Assembly (NCBI RefSeq): GCF_019097855.1
Contig: NZ_JAHRGL010000057.1
Span: 1-64,000 of the forward strand
Length of the DNA stretch: 64,000 bases
Origin: Geopseudomonas aromaticivorans
Lineage (GTDB): Bacteria; Pseudomonadota; Gammaproteobacteria; Pseudomonadales; Pseudomonadaceae
Reading direction: 5' to 3'
Of this stretch, positions 53,752-63,086 are shown piece after piece (within the stretch, counting starts at the first letter, position 1; every line of letters begins with the position of its first letter). The notes below the pieces were generated by a model that saw nothing but the letters and a program-made list of their open reading frames with translations, did not search any database and was not told where the DNA came from. Position numbers and translations under genes: made by a program.

Positions 53752-54581
53752 ATCTTAATCCTCCAATAAATTCAAAAATCAGAAGCATGAAATATTTACT
53801 TCTTGCAACCTCACTCACCACACCAATGATATTTATAAAAAATCACCATCGCCTTCTCACACACCAAAAAACCAAACGCCTTTTATTCATCGTAACCTCC
53901 GCACAAATAGCGCTAGTTCTGCCGACCGATGCCGCAGAAATCACAAAGGGCAAAAATGGCGGCATAATCTTAAACAACCAAATCATTTACGAAGACATAA
54001 CAAAATCCAAAGACGGAACCTATCGAGACCTGATCAAAACTAACGGAACCCCCGCACTGTTTACCTCAGGCGACGCGGACATCATATATACGCTAAAAGA
54101 AAAAAATGGAAAAACCCTCATCGACTGTGCTATTGCCGAGACCAGAAGCAATCAGACAGGAGTATCTATCAGAAAGTCCATGTGCGACATAAACAAGGAA
54201 TTAGACCAAAACTATGCAGAGCTTGGATACTCATTTACCGATCAATGGAAGAATGAAGCATCTACAATTGACATCACCTCGCTAACCATGCATGGAAAGT
54301 CGCTCGACATAACAAAAGGAAATATAGCATTGATTGAGATTCACGAAAACTACAAATCTCTATCTGATCTTGAAAACTCAACCCCAGACACTTACCTGAG
54401 AAAAAGCAACGAGTGCTATACAATCCCCTACAAGAAGACATTCATAAATTACTCAACAACCAATCCGACTCAGCCCATCGGAATTTTCGTACTCGTTACC
54501 CCAGAAAAATACGAATTCAAAAAATACACACCTACAGACCTCAAATCCCTCCCATATCAACAGTGCACTGAAAAGTTCTAG
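53748..54581 (+). CDS. Immunity protein candidate 2, unrelated to the first
   Basis: A 277-residue AT-rich protein overlapping the previous stop by four bases. The leader is long: MNLNPPINSKIRSM, a first hydrophobic segment (YLLLATSLTTPMIFI) and a second (LLFIVTSAQIALVLPTDAAE) that looks like a signal sequence, so the start may be at one of the internal Met codons (for instance MKYLLLATS at 53787). The mature part has several Cys (TLIDCAIAET, SMCDINKEL, ESNECYTI-like, YQQCTEKF). No family is recognised. A second immunity protein or accessory periplasmic protein is inferred. Confidence 0.65.
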   Translation: MNLNPPINSKIRSMKYLLLATSLTTPMIFIKNHHRLLTHQKTKRLLFIVTSAQIALVLPTDAAEITKGKNGGIILNNQIIYEDITKSKDGTYRDLIKTNGTPALFTSGDADIIYTLKEKNGKTLIDCAIAETRSNQTGVSIRKSMCDINKELDQNYAELGYSFTDQWKNEASTIDITSLTMHGKSLDITKGNIALIEIHENYKSLSDLENSTPDTYLRKSNECYTIPYKKTFINYSTTNPTQPIGIFVLVTPEKYEFKKYTPTDLKSLPYQQCTEKF

Positions 54582-55142
54582 GGAGCCGTTAATTTATTCG
54601 AGAGATCCTGAGCGCTCCACCGCCGAGCCGCACTTACGATAATTGCACGCTCGTCCAACGAGCCACCGCCATGCAATCAAGCTTTTCCGAGCTTGAGTAT
54701 GCAGCCCCGAAGAAGTTGACTAATCATGATCGCTTCTTGGCCGCGCGCCCTGCCATCTCCCTCCTAAACGCGCTCCCTCGCCTCGCCCCGGGCGGGGCCG
54801 GCGCCTTCGCCCCTCCTCTCCACCAACTGTCGCCGACTGCACCGTGCCGGCGAGCCGCCCCTCGCGCCGCGCCCCGCACCTTCGTCCGCGGTTCCGTCGC
54901 CCGCCATCCAGCCTAGGCGCACGCCTCCGACCACCTAAGCCGCCAGCATCGCACTCTCATAAAATTTCCCCACAGGATAAAAAATTTCACAACAGGCATG
55001 GACACACCGCTTTCCTTCGCTTATAAAAACACCAGCACGAAAATTTTATTCCCAGCAGTCAAAAATATTCAGGAATGAAATCGGCTTTCACCGACGAATT
55101 TTTCGCCTTGCAACCGCTGCCTCCACCTCCAGAGGACTCGAC
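54582..55142. other. Intergenic before purU, no gene recognised
   Basis: About 560 bases. The centre is GC-rich (near 54770-54930) with a short frame of Arg/Pro/Ala-rich translation that I do not accept as a gene. The last 200 bases are AT-rich, with A/T runs suited to a promoter for the purU-folD-mgd genes. I could not find a sigma-54 site with proper spacing. GAGGA at about 55131 serves purU. Confidence 0.5.
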
Positions 55143-56009
55143 ATGCAACACGCTCAGAACCAGTACGTCATCAAGATCAGCTGCCCCGCCACTTCCGGCA
55201 TCGTCGCCAGCGTGACCTCCTTCCTCGCCGACAACGGTTGCTACATCAGCGAGATGGCGCAGTTCGACGACGAGATCAGCGGCACCTTCTTCATGCGCGC
55301 GGTGTTCCGTTTCAATGCCGGCTTCGCCGGCGATATCGCGGTGATCGAGCAGGGCTTCGTCGATGTCGCCGGCAAGTTCGACATGACCTGGGAGCTGCAC
55401 GACGCCAGCAAGCCGATGCGCGTGCTGCTGATGGTCAGCAAGTTCGACCACTGCCTGGCCGACCTGCTGTACCGCCACCAGAAAGGCGAGATGGAGATGC
55501 AGATCAGCGCCATCGTCTCCAACCACCTCGACCTGCGGCCGATGGCCGAGCGCGAGGGCATCCGCTTCATCTACCTGCCGGTGACCAAGGACACCAAGGC
55601 CCAGCAGGAAGCCGAACTGATGAAGATCGTCGACGAGACCAAGACCGACCTGGTGGTGCTGGCGCGCTACATGCAGATCCTCTCGGACGATCTGTGCAAG
55701 CAACTTTCGGGCCGTGCCATCAACATCCACCACTCGTTCCTGCCCGGCTTCAAGGGCGCCAAGCCCTACCACCAGGCCTTCGAACGCGGCGTGAAGCTGA
55801 TCGGCGCCACCGCCCACTACGTCACCGCCGACCTCGACGAGGGCCCGATCATCGAGCAGGAAGTGCAGCGCGTGGACCACAACTACGCACCGGACGCGCT
55901 GGTCGCGGTCGGCCGCGATACCGAAACCGTGGCCCTGTCCAAGGCGGTCAAGTACCACCTGCAGCACCGCGTGTTCCTCAACCATGACAAGACGGTGATC
56001 TTCCGATGA
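55143..56009 (+). CDS. purU: Formyltetrahydrofolate deformylase
   Basis: A 288-residue enzyme hydrolysing 10-formyl-tetrahydrofolate to formate and tetrahydrofolate. The N-terminal ACT domain covers about 8-85 ([20 protein letters not shown]). The C-terminal hydrolase domain has [19 protein letters not shown], the catalytic-site [19 protein letters not shown] and [19 protein letters not shown]. It starts an operon with folD and mgdABCD, overlapping folD by four bases. Here it probably drains methyl carbon from methylamine to formate, and regenerates folate, rather than serving purine synthesis. Confidence 0.95.
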   Translation: MQHAQNQYVIKISCPATSGIVASVTSFLADNGCYISEMAQFDDEISGTFFMRAVFRFNAGFAGDIAVIEQGFVDVAGKFDMTWELHDASKPMRVLLMVSKFDHCLADLLYRHQKGEMEMQISAIVSNHLDLRPMAEREGIRFIYLPVTKDTKAQQEAELMKIVDETKTDLVVLARYMQILSDDLCKQLSGRAINIHHSFLPGFKGAKPYHQAFERGVKLIGATAHYVTADLDEGPIIEQEVQRVDHNYAPDALVAVGRDTETVALSKAVKYHLQHRVFLNHDKTVIFR

Positions 56010-56920
56010 GCACGCCCGGCCAACTGATCGACGGCAAGGCCGTCTCCGCCCAGGTCCTCGCCGAAGTGACCGCCGATGTCGCCGCGCTGAAGGCGCAAGG
56101 CGTCGAGCCGGCGCTGGCGGTGGTGCTGGTCGGCGACGACCCGGCCAGCCACGTCTACGTGCGCAACAAGGTGCTGCGCGCCGGCGAGGTGGGCATCCGC
56201 TCCCTCGAGTACCGCCTGCCGGCCGAGGCCAGCGCCGCCGAGGTGCTGGCGCTGGTAGCCGAGCTGAATGCCGATGCCGGCGTGCACGGCATCCTGGTGC
56301 AGCTGCCGCTGCCCAAGCACATCGACGAGACCTCGGTGCTGCAGGCCATCGACCCGGCCAAGGACGTCGACGGCTTCCACAGCGAGAACGTCGGCGGCCT
56401 CAGCCAGGGCCGTCCGGTGCTCACCCCGTGCACACCGGCCGGCTGCATGCGCCTGCTGCGCGACACCCTGGGCGATCTGTCCGGCAAGCACGCGGTGGTG
56501 ATCGGCCGCTCCAACATCGTCGGCAAGCCGATGGCCGCCCTGCTGCTCGCCGCCGACTGCACGGTGACGGTGCTGCACTCGCGCAGCAAGAACCCGCAGG
56601 CGCTGTGCCGCAAGGCCGACATCGTGGTCGCCGCGGTCGGTCGACCGCGGATGATCAACGCCGAGTGGATCAAGCCCGGCGCGGTGGTGATCGACGTCGG
56701 CATCAACCGCATCGAGGAAGACGGCAAGAACCGCCTGGTCGGCGACGTCGACTTCGCCAGCGTGCAGCCGCTGACCGCGGCGATCACCCCGGTGCCCGGC
56801 GGCGTCGGCCCGATGACCATCGCCCTGCTGATGCAGAACACCGTGACCGCCGCGTGCCAGCAACACATCAACTCGGCCCCCGCGGCCAGTGAGGAGGCCA
56901 CATGCCGTTCAGCCTGCTGA
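56006..56920 (+). CDS. folD: Methylenetetrahydrofolate dehydrogenase/cyclohydrolase
   Basis: A 304-residue bifunctional enzyme oxidising 5,10-methylene-tetrahydrofolate to the methenyl form with NADP and hydrolysing that to 10-formyl-tetrahydrofolate. Motifs: [32 protein letters not shown] with the active-site region, [15 protein letters not shown] and the nucleotide-binding [15 protein letters not shown]. The catalytic Lys is in SHVYVRNKV. Its start overlaps purU by four bases, and its end overlaps mgdA by 19 bases, which accounts for an unusual C-terminal tail of about 15 residues. This copy is probably a pathway-dedicated paralogue of a housekeeping folD elsewhere. Confidence 0.94.
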   Translation: MSTPGQLIDGKAVSAQVLAEVTADVAALKAQGVEPALAVVLVGDDPASHVYVRNKVLRAGEVGIRSLEYRLPAEASAAEVLALVAELNADAGVHGILVQLPLPKHIDETSVLQAIDPAKDVDGFHSENVGGLSQGRPVLTPCTPAGCMRLLRDTLGDLSGKHAVVIGRSNIVGKPMAALLLAADCTVTVLHSRSKNPQALCRKADIVVAAVGRPRMINAEWIKPGAVVIDVGINRIEEDGKNRLVGDVDFASVQPLTAAITPVPGGVGPMTIALLMQNTVTAACQQHINSAPAASEEATCRSAC

Positions 56921-58143
56921 AATACGGCCTGTCTTCGGACTACCCGGTGGATGTCGATCTGCCGGCACCGAAGGAACTGAAGTCGTCCTACGACGTGGTG
57001 ATCATCGGCGGTGGCGGCCACGGCCTGGCCACCGCCTACTACCTGGCCAAGTACCACGGCATCACCAACGTGGCGGTGCTGGAGAAGGCGTATCTGGGCG
57101 GCGGCAACACCGCGCGCAATACCGCGGTGATCCGCTCCAACTACCTGACCAGCGAGGGCGTGAAGTTCTACGCCGAGTCGGTGCGGATGTTCCAGGGCCT
57201 GTCCAACGAGTTCGACTTCAACATCATGTACTCCGAGCGCGGCCAGCTGACCCTGGCGCACACCGACGCCACGGTGCGCGCCTTCCGCCAGCGCGCCGAG
57301 GTGAACAAGCACTTCGGCGGCCGTACCGAGATGATCGACCGCCAGCAGATCCGCGAGCTGGTGCCGACCCTCAACCTCGACCCCGGCCACCTGCCGGTGC
57401 TCGCCGGCCTGTGGCACATCGACGGCGCCACCGCGCGCCACGACGCGGTGGCCTGGGGCTACGCCAAGCAGGCGGCCAAGCGCGGCGTGGAGATCCACCA
57501 GCTCACCGAGGTGCAGGACTTCGTGGTCGAGCACGGCAAGATCACGGCCGTGAAGACCAACCGCGGCACCGTGAAGTGCGGCTGCGCGGTGCAGGCCATC
57601 GCCGGGCACAGCTCGCTGCTGCTCAACAAACTGGGCATCCGCGCGCCTATCCACAGCTACCCGCTGCAGGCGATGGTCACCCAGCCGTTCAAGCCGTTCC
57701 TCGACCCGCTGGTCAGCTCCTCGGCGCTGCACTGCTACGTGCAGCAGACCGGCCGCGGCGAGGTGGTGTTCGGCGGCGGCTCCGACCCCTACCCGCTGTA
57801 CAACACCCGCTCGACCCTCGACCTCAAGGAGAGCCTGCTGGCCCACGCCATCGAGATGTTCCCCTTCCTGGCCAACGCCAAGCTGATGCGCCAGTGGGCG
57901 GGGACCACCGACATGACCCCGGACTACAGCCCGATCATGGGCCGCTCGCCGATCGACAACTACTACCTCGACGCCGGCTGGGGCACCTGGGGCTTCAAGT
58001 CGACGCCGATCTGCGGCAAGACCATGGCGGAACTGGTGGCCAGCGGCGGCAGGACGCCGGAGCTGATCGCACCCTTCGCTCTGGAGCGTTTCTCGACCTT
58101 CCAGCAGGTCAACGAAATGGGCGCCACCGCCGCCAGCCACTGA
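56902..58143 (+). CDS. mgdA: N-methylglutamate dehydrogenase subunit A (SoxB-like)
   Basis: A 413-residue flavoprotein homologous to the beta subunit of heterotetrameric sarcosine oxidase. It has [20 protein letters not shown] with the FAD dinucleotide fold, [20 protein letters not shown], and [16 protein letters not shown]. The His of that last motif (His180) aligns with His173 of sarcosine oxidase, which holds FMN covalently. The C-terminal [14 protein letters not shown] completes the FAD site. Given gmaS-mgsABC in the same window and the fixed order mgdABCD, N-methylglutamate is the likelier substrate than sarcosine. It begins inside the end of folD. Confidence 0.85.
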   Translation: MPFSLLKYGLSSDYPVDVDLPAPKELKSSYDVVIIGGGGHGLATAYYLAKYHGITNVAVLEKAYLGGGNTARNTAVIRSNYLTSEGVKFYAESVRMFQGLSNEFDFNIMYSERGQLTLAHTDATVRAFRQRAEVNKHFGGRTEMIDRQQIRELVPTLNLDPGHLPVLAGLWHIDGATARHDAVAWGYAKQAAKRGVEIHQLTEVQDFVVEHGKITAVKTNRGTVKCGCAVQAIAGHSSLLLNKLGIRAPIHSYPLQAMVTQPFKPFLDPLVSSSALHCYVQQTGRGEVVFGGGSDPYPLYNTRSTLDLKESLLAHAIEMFPFLANAKLMRQWAGTTDMTPDYSPIMGRSPIDNYYLDAGWGTWGFKSTPICGKTMAELVASGGRTPELIAPFALERFSTFQQVNEMGATAASH

Positions 58144-58153
58144 GGAACCCGCG

Positions 58154-58462
58154 ATGAAGATCATGCCCTGCCCCCTGAACGGTCCGCGCAACATCAGCGA
58201 ATTCACCTACGGCGGCGAATTCAAGCAGATGCCCGACCCGGCCACCTGCAGCGACGCCGAATGGGCCGACTACGTATTCAACAGCGACAACCGCGCCGGC
58301 GTGGTCACCGAATGGTGGATGCACAACGCCAGCAGCTACTGGTTCCTCGCCGAACGCCACACCGTCACCGACGAGATCGTGCGCACCTTCGATCCCAAGG
58401 AAATCTTCACCCAGCGCGTCGACTTCGCCGCGCCCGCCAAGCCTCAGGAGGTCGTCGCATGA
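58154..58462 (+). CDS. mgdB: N-methylglutamate dehydrogenase subunit B (SoxD-like)
   Basis: A 102-residue small subunit equal to the delta subunit of heterotetrameric sarcosine oxidase. It keeps the opening CPLNGPRNISEFTYGGE. In sarcosine oxidase SoxD the zinc ligands are Cys6, Cys9, His59 and Cys63; here Cys6 and the His (57) remain but Cys9 is Asn9 and the last Cys is Ser, so the zinc site looks lost. That matches an Mgd rather than a Sox complex. Its stop overlaps the start of mgdC (ATGA). Confidence 0.85.
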   Translation: MKIMPCPLNGPRNISEFTYGGEFKQMPDPATCSDAEWADYVFNSDNRAGVVTEWWMHNASSYWFLAERHTVTDEIVRTFDPKEIFTQRVDFAAPAKPQEVVA

Positions 58463-61365
58463 CCGCTTACAGCCGCCTGCCCGCACCCATGGGCCTGCTG
58501 ATCGACCGCGATCAGCCGCTTCGCTTCGACTTCGACGGCACCGCCTACCAGGGCTTCAAGGGCGACAGCATCGCCAGCGCCCTGGCCGCCAACGGCCGCT
58601 GGCTGCTGTCGCGCTCGTTCAAGTACCACCGCCCGCGCGGCCCGCTGACCATGGCCGGCCAGGACGCCAACACCCTGGTGCAGCTGCCCAGCGAGCCCAA
58701 CGTGCTGGCCGACCTGCAGCCGCTGGCCGAGGGCCTGCGCGTCACCGGGCAGAACTTCGCCGGCTCGCTGGACAACGACCGCGACGCCCTGCTCGGCAAG
58801 TTCTCCAAGTTCATGCCGGTCGGTTTCTACTACCGCTCCTTCTACAAGCCCAAGGGCATCTGGAAGGTGTGGGAGCCGATCATCCGCAAGAAGGCCGGCC
58901 TCGGCGTGCTGGATCTCGAGTTCCAGCCCGAGTACCACGACAAGGCCTTCCTGTTCGTCGACCTCGCCGTGGTCGGCGCGGGACCTGCCGGCCTCACCGC
59001 CGCGCTGCAGGCCGCCAATGCCGGCGCCAAGGTGCTGCTGGTCGAACAGCAGAGCTACCTGGGCGGCGCCCTGGCCTGGGCGCGTTTCGACATCGAGGGC
59101 CAGCGCGCCGACGCGCTGCGCCGCGAACTGGTCGGCGCGGTGCAAGGCCACCCGAACATCCAGATCCTCACCGAGGCCACCTGCAACGCCTGGTTCACCG
59201 ACAACTACCTGCCGGTGATCCAGGGCAACCGCCTGTACAAGGTGCGCGCCAAGCAGTGCATCGTCGCTGCCGGCGCCTTCGACCAGCCGGTGGTGTTCCG
59301 CAACAACGACCTGCCGGGCGTGATGCTGGCCAGCGCCGCGCAGCGCCTGATCAAGCTGTACGCGGTCAAGCCCGGCCAGCGCGCCGTGGTGCTGACCGGC
59401 AACGACGACGGTTATCTCGCCGCCCTCGACCTGCGGGAGGCGGGCGTGGACGTGGCCGCGGTGGTCGACATGCGTCCCCAGCCGGCCGATGCCGACCTCG
59501 CCGCGGCGCTGAAGAAGGCCGGTATCCCGCTGCACAGCGGCAGCACCGTGTACGAAGCGCTGCACGGCAAGGGCATGCGCCACATCAGCGGTGTCGACGT
59601 GCGGCGCATCGTCGGCAAGGGCCAGGTGGCCGGCAAGGGCATGCAGCTCGACTGCGACCTGCTGTGCATGTCCGCCGGCTACATGCCGGTCTATCAGCTG
59701 CTCTGCCAGGCCGGCGGCAAGCTCGCCTACGACGACGCCCAGGCCGCCTTCACCCTCAGCGGCCTGCCGCAGAACCTCAGCGTGGCCGGCTCGGTCAACG
59801 GCCGCCACGCCCTCGACAACGTGCTGCGCGAAGCCAGCCAGGTCGCCAATGCCGCCTGCGCCGCCCTCGGCCTGCAGGCTCCAGCGGCGCAGGCCAGCTT
59901 TGTCGCCGAGCCGCGGGTCAACTTCGACTGGCCGATCTTCCCGCACCCGGACGGCAAGGACTTCGTCGACTTCGACGAGGACCTGCAGGTGCGCGACATC
60001 GTCAACGCCACCCGCCACGGCTACCGCGACGTGCAGCTGGTCAAGCGCTTCTCCACCGTCGGCATGGGGCCCTCGCAGGGCCGTCACTCGGCGCTGCCGA
60101 CCGCGCGCCTGGTGGCCGCCTCGACCAACCGCAGCGTCAGCGAGACCGGGGTGACCACCGCCCGTCCGCCCTTCGTCGCCGAGAAGCTGGCCCACGTCGC
60201 CGGCCGCGGTTTCGATCCGTACCGGCACACCGCCATGCACCAGCGCCATGTCGAGCTGGGCGCCAAGATGATGCCGGCCGGCGTCTGGCAGCGCCCGGCC
60301 TACTACGGCAAGCCGGAGGAGCGCGAGGCGTGCATGCAGGCCGAGGCCCGCCACGTGCGCGAGAAGGTCGGCATCATCGACGTCTCCACCCTCGGCGGCC
60401 TCGACGTGCGCGGTCCGGATGCCGCCGAGCTGCTCAACCGCATCTACACCTTCGCCTTCGCCAAGCAGCCGGTCGGTCGCTCGCGCTACGCGCTGATGAC
60501 CAACGAGCACGGCGTGGTGATCGACGACGGCGTGTGCGCGCGCTTCGCCGACCAGCACTTCTACGTCAGCGCCACCACCAGCGGCGTCGACCGCATCTAC
60601 CAGCAGATGCTCAAGTGGAATGCGCAGTGGCGCCTCGACGTCGACATCACCAACGTCACCGCGGCGATGGCCGCGGTCAACCTGGCCGGGCCGCGGGCGC
60701 GCAACGTGCTGCGCAAGCTGTGCACCGATGTCGATCTCAGCGCCGAAGCCTTCCCCTACCTGGCCGTGCGCCAGGGCACGGTCGCCGGTATCCCGGCACG
60801 CCTGCTGCGGGTCGGCTTCGTCGGCGAGCTGGGCTACGAGATCCACGTGCCGGCGCGCTACGGCGAATACCTGTGGGATGCGCTGATGCAGGCCGGCGAG
60901 AAGGACGAGATCCGCCCGTTCGGCGTCGAGACCCAGCGCCTGCTGCGCCTGGAAAAGGGCCACGTGATCATCAGCCAGGACACCGACGGCATGACCCATC
61001 CGGCGGAGATCGACATGGGCTGGGCGATCGCGCGCAGCAAGCCGTTCTTCGTCGGCAAGCGCTCGGTGGAAATCCTCGAGGCGCAGCCGCTCAAGCGCAA
61101 GCTGGTCGGCTTCGTCCTGCCGGCCACCTCGGCCAAGCCGCTGGAAGGCCATCTGGTGCTCAACGGGCCGGATATCAGCGGCAACGTGACCTCCTGCGAA
61201 TACTCGCAGACCCTCGGCCAGATCATCGGCCTGGCCTACTGCGCGGCCGAGCAGAGCGCGCCGGGCAGCCAGATCCCGATCCGCGTCGAAGGCGGCGAGG
61301 TGGTGCAGGCCACGGTGGTCAAGCTGCCGTTCTTCGATCCCGAAACCCAACGTCAGGAGCTGTGA
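58459..61365 (+). CDS. mgdC: N-methylglutamate dehydrogenase subunit C (SoxA-like)
   Basis: A 968-residue large subunit. The N-terminal region (about 15-100) resembles the ferredoxin-like fold of sarcosine oxidase alpha (FDGTAYQGFKGDSIASAL, SFKYHRPRGP) without iron-sulfur cysteines. The NAD-binding flavoprotein part starts at about 168 (DLAVVGAGPAGLTAALQAA, VLLVEQQSYLGGALAWARFD). From about 615 a GcvT-type folate domain follows (VGIIDVSTLGGLDVRGPDAA, RVGFVGELGYEIHVPARY). The enzyme oxidises N-methylglutamate and transfers the methyl-derived carbon to tetrahydrofolate. It overlaps mgdB and is followed by mgdD after two bases. Confidence 0.88.
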   Translation: MTAYSRLPAPMGLLIDRDQPLRFDFDGTAYQGFKGDSIASALAANGRWLLSRSFKYHRPRGPLTMAGQDANTLVQLPSEPNVLADLQPLAEGLRVTGQNFAGSLDNDRDALLGKFSKFMPVGFYYRSFYKPKGIWKVWEPIIRKKAGLGVLDLEFQPEYHDKAFLFVDLAVVGAGPAGLTAALQAANAGAKVLLVEQQSYLGGALAWARFDIEGQRADALRRELVGAVQGHPNIQILTEATCNAWFTDNYLPVIQGNRLYKVRAKQCIVAAGAFDQPVVFRNNDLPGVMLASAAQRLIKLYAVKPGQRAVVLTGNDDGYLAALDLREAGVDVAAVVDMRPQPADADLAAALKKAGIPLHSGSTVYEALHGKGMRHISGVDVRRIVGKGQVAGKGMQLDCDLLCMSAGYMPVYQLLCQAGGKLAYDDAQAAFTLSGLPQNLSVAGSVNGRHALDNVLREASQVANAACAALGLQAPAAQASFVAEPRVNFDWPIFPHPDGKDFVDFDEDLQVRDIVNATRHGYRDVQLVKRFSTVGMGPSQGRHSALPTARLVAASTNRSVSETGVTTARPPFVAEKLAHVAGRGFDPYRHTAMHQRHVELGAKMMPAGVWQRPAYYGKPEEREACMQAEARHVREKVGIIDVSTLGGLDVRGPDAAELLNRIYTFAFAKQPVGRSRYALMTNEHGVVIDDGVCARFADQHFYVSATTSGVDRIYQQMLKWNAQWRLDVDITNVTAAMAAVNLAGPRARNVLRKLCTDVDLSAEAFPYLAVRQGTVAGIPARLLRVGFVGELGYEIHVPARYGEYLWDALMQAGEKDEIRPFGVETQRLLRLEKGHVIISQDTDGMTHPAEIDMGWAIARSKPFFVGKRSVEILEAQPLKRKLVGFVLPATSAKPLEGHLVLNGPDISGNVTSCEYSQTLGQIIGLAYCAAEQSAPGSQIPIRVEGGEVVQATVVKLPFFDPETQRQEL

Positions 61366-61367
61366 TC

Positions 61368-62048
61368 ATGGCCGCACTGCAAGCCCAGCAATTCATCGAA
61401 CGCAGCCCGCTGTACCGCCAGCAGGCCGGCGCCACCCTCGGCCGCTTGGGCGACAGCGTGATCGTCGCCCACTACGGCGAGCACGACGAAAGCCCGCAAC
61501 TGCAACGCTGCGCGCTGCTCGACCTGACCAACCTGGCGCGCGTCGGCTTTCGCGGCGCCGCGGCCGCCGAGTATCTGACCGCTCGCGGCTACCAGTTGCC
61601 GGAGGCGCCCAACCGGGCGCTGACCCAGGCCGACGGCAGCCACGTGGCGCGCCTGTCGCAGACCGAGTACCTGCTGCTCGGCAGCCTGCGCGACGCCGGC
61701 GCGCGCATATCCCAGGAGGAGCAGAGCTGGCACTTCGCCGAGACGGCCAACTACCTGCTGCCGCGCCAGGACAGCCACGCCTGGCTGCTGCTGACCGGCG
61801 AGTGCATCGCCGAGGTGATGGCCAAGCTGTGCGGTGTCGACCTGCGCGCCGAGGCCTTCCCGGTCGGTTCGGTGGCGCAGACCTCGGCGGCGCGGATCAA
61901 CGTCATCGTGGTCAACCTGCCGGAAGGCGAGCTGCCGTGCCTGCACATCCTCTGCGACCGCGCCTCGGTGAGCTACTTCTGGGACGCGCTGCTGGACGCC
62001 ATGGCCGAGTTCGGCGGCCAGCCGGCGGGGATCGATGCGTTGCTGTGA
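61368..62048 (+). CDS. mgdD: N-methylglutamate dehydrogenase subunit D (SoxG-like)
   Basis: A 226-residue subunit equal to the gamma subunit of heterotetrameric sarcosine oxidase, a GcvT-like domain without enzyme activity of its own. It shows LQRCALLDLTNLARVGFRG, the AAAEYLTARGYQLP segment and the family-like DSHAWLLLTGECIAEVMAKL and FPVGSVAQTSAARINVIVV. AGGAG lies about eight bases before the ATG, inside the end of mgdC. It is the last pathway gene before the repeats and the IclR regulator. Confidence 0.87.
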   Translation: MAALQAQQFIERSPLYRQQAGATLGRLGDSVIVAHYGEHDESPQLQRCALLDLTNLARVGFRGAAAAEYLTARGYQLPEAPNRALTQADGSHVARLSQTEYLLLGSLRDAGARISQEEQSWHFAETANYLLPRQDSHAWLLLTGECIAEVMAKLCGVDLRAEAFPVGSVAQTSAARINVIVVNLPEGELPCLHILCDRASVSYFWDALLDAMAEFGGQPAGIDALL

Positions 62049-62063
62049 GCCGGCGCGCCAACC

Positions 62064-62177
62064 GTAGGGTGGGTTAGGCCGCAGGCCGTAACCCACCGAG
62101 CGGCTGCCAGGCCGGCCATGGCGATGCCTTCAGCATCGATGGTGGGTTACGCCGCTACGCGGCTAACCCACCCTACG
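62064..62177. repeat. Inverted-repeat element GTAGGGTGGGTTAG
   Basis: Left arm CGTAGGGTGGGTTAG (62064-62078) and right arm CTAACCCACCCTACG (62163-62177) pair completely. Inside are second-order copies of GTAACCCACC and GGTGGGTTAC, making a 114-base double hairpin. Such elements are scattered in Pseudomonas genomes. It lies between mgdD and iclR and may limit readthrough. Confidence 0.85.
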
Positions 62178-62200
62178 ATCCACCTTCCCCGGAGCCTTCC

Positions 62201-62983
62201 ATGACCATCGCCGAAGACCTCGACAGTGGCCGCGACACCGACTACATGGTCCCCGCCCTGCAGCGCGGCCTCTCCATCCTGCAGATGTTCAATGCTCACC
62301 AGCGCACCCTCGCCAGCAGCGAGATCGCCGAGTGCCTCGGCGTCAGCGTCTCGGCGATCTACCGCATCCTGCACACCCTCGACGAGATGGGCTACCTGCG
62401 CAAGATCGCCAAGAACACCTGGGAGCTCGGCCCGCAGGTGGTCTCCGCCGGCTTCAGCTACCTGGCCAGCCGCGACCTGGTCGATATCGCCCTGCCGCAC
62501 CTCAACGCCCTGCGCGACCGCACCTCGCTGTCCTGCCACCTGACCATCCGCGAACACACCGACAGCCTGTACCTGTACCGCGCCTTCGCCGCCCAGCGCC
62601 TGTCGGTCAACATCCCCATCGGCACGCGCATCCCCTGCCACTGCACCGCCATGGGCCGCATCCTGCTGACCGGCCTGACCCCGCCGGTACTCGACGCCCT
62701 GTACCAGCACGTGCGCCTCGACGACTACCCGCCGCCGGCGCCCAAGACCCTGCCCGAACTGCAGCAGTTGATCGGCGAAGACCGCCAGCGCGGCTGGGTT
62801 CTGCACCGCTCCGACTACTCCACCGCCATCGCCACCGGCATCCGCAACCACCTCGGCGAAGTGGTCGCCGCGATCAACCTGTCCGGCCCGGAAGCAGTCA
62901 TGGACAGCGAGGAATCGCAGGCGCGCTTTCGCGAGGCGCTGCTGCTGACGGCAGAGCGGATTTCGGCGGAGTTGGGTGGCTGA
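62201..62983 (+). CDS. IclR family regulator of the methylamine genes
   Basis: A 260-residue regulator. Helix-turn-helix at about 17-75: [40 protein letters not shown] and [10 protein letters not shown]. The effector domain (about 90-255) contains [35 protein letters not shown] and [20 protein letters not shown]. It is encoded in the same direction as mgdABCD, after a hairpin element, and probably regulates them. An AAGGAG-like site (GGAG at about 62190) precedes the ATG. Ligand unknown; N-methylglutamate or another pathway intermediate is possible. Confidence 0.87.
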   Translation: MTIAEDLDSGRDTDYMVPALQRGLSILQMFNAHQRTLASSEIAECLGVSVSAIYRILHTLDEMGYLRKIAKNTWELGPQVVSAGFSYLASRDLVDIALPHLNALRDRTSLSCHLTIREHTDSLYLYRAFAAQRLSVNIPIGTRIPCHCTAMGRILLTGLTPPVLDALYQHVRLDDYPPPAPKTLPELQQLIGEDRQRGWVLHRSDYSTAIATGIRNHLGEVVAAINLSGPEAVMDSEESQARFREALLLTAERISAELGG

Positions 62984-63086
62984 AACTGCGGGGATCGACC
63001 GGGCGACGCCCAATGGCCTGGCCCACGGCTGGTCGGCCGCGCCTCCGCCATTTAGGCTGGGCGCCCCTCTACTGTCGAGCGAGCGC

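Noticed and set aside
54671-54916. An 81-codon frame before purU
   Set aside because: Arg/Ala/Pro-rich translation from a GC-rich block, no ribosome site and no recognisable domain.
58444-61350. A 968-codon antisense frame opposite mgdC
   Set aside because: Composition-driven mirror of a high-GC gene: His/Val/Gln-rich translation, no ribosome site and no family features, while the plus strand encodes a recognisable enzyme.
56902-62048. Reading the soxBDAG-like genes as sarcosine oxidase
   Set aside because: No glycine betaine, dimethylglycine or glyA gene is present in the window, zinc ligands of SoxD are missing, and gmaS-mgsABC are present, so N-methylglutamate dehydrogenase is preferred. 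Not proven.
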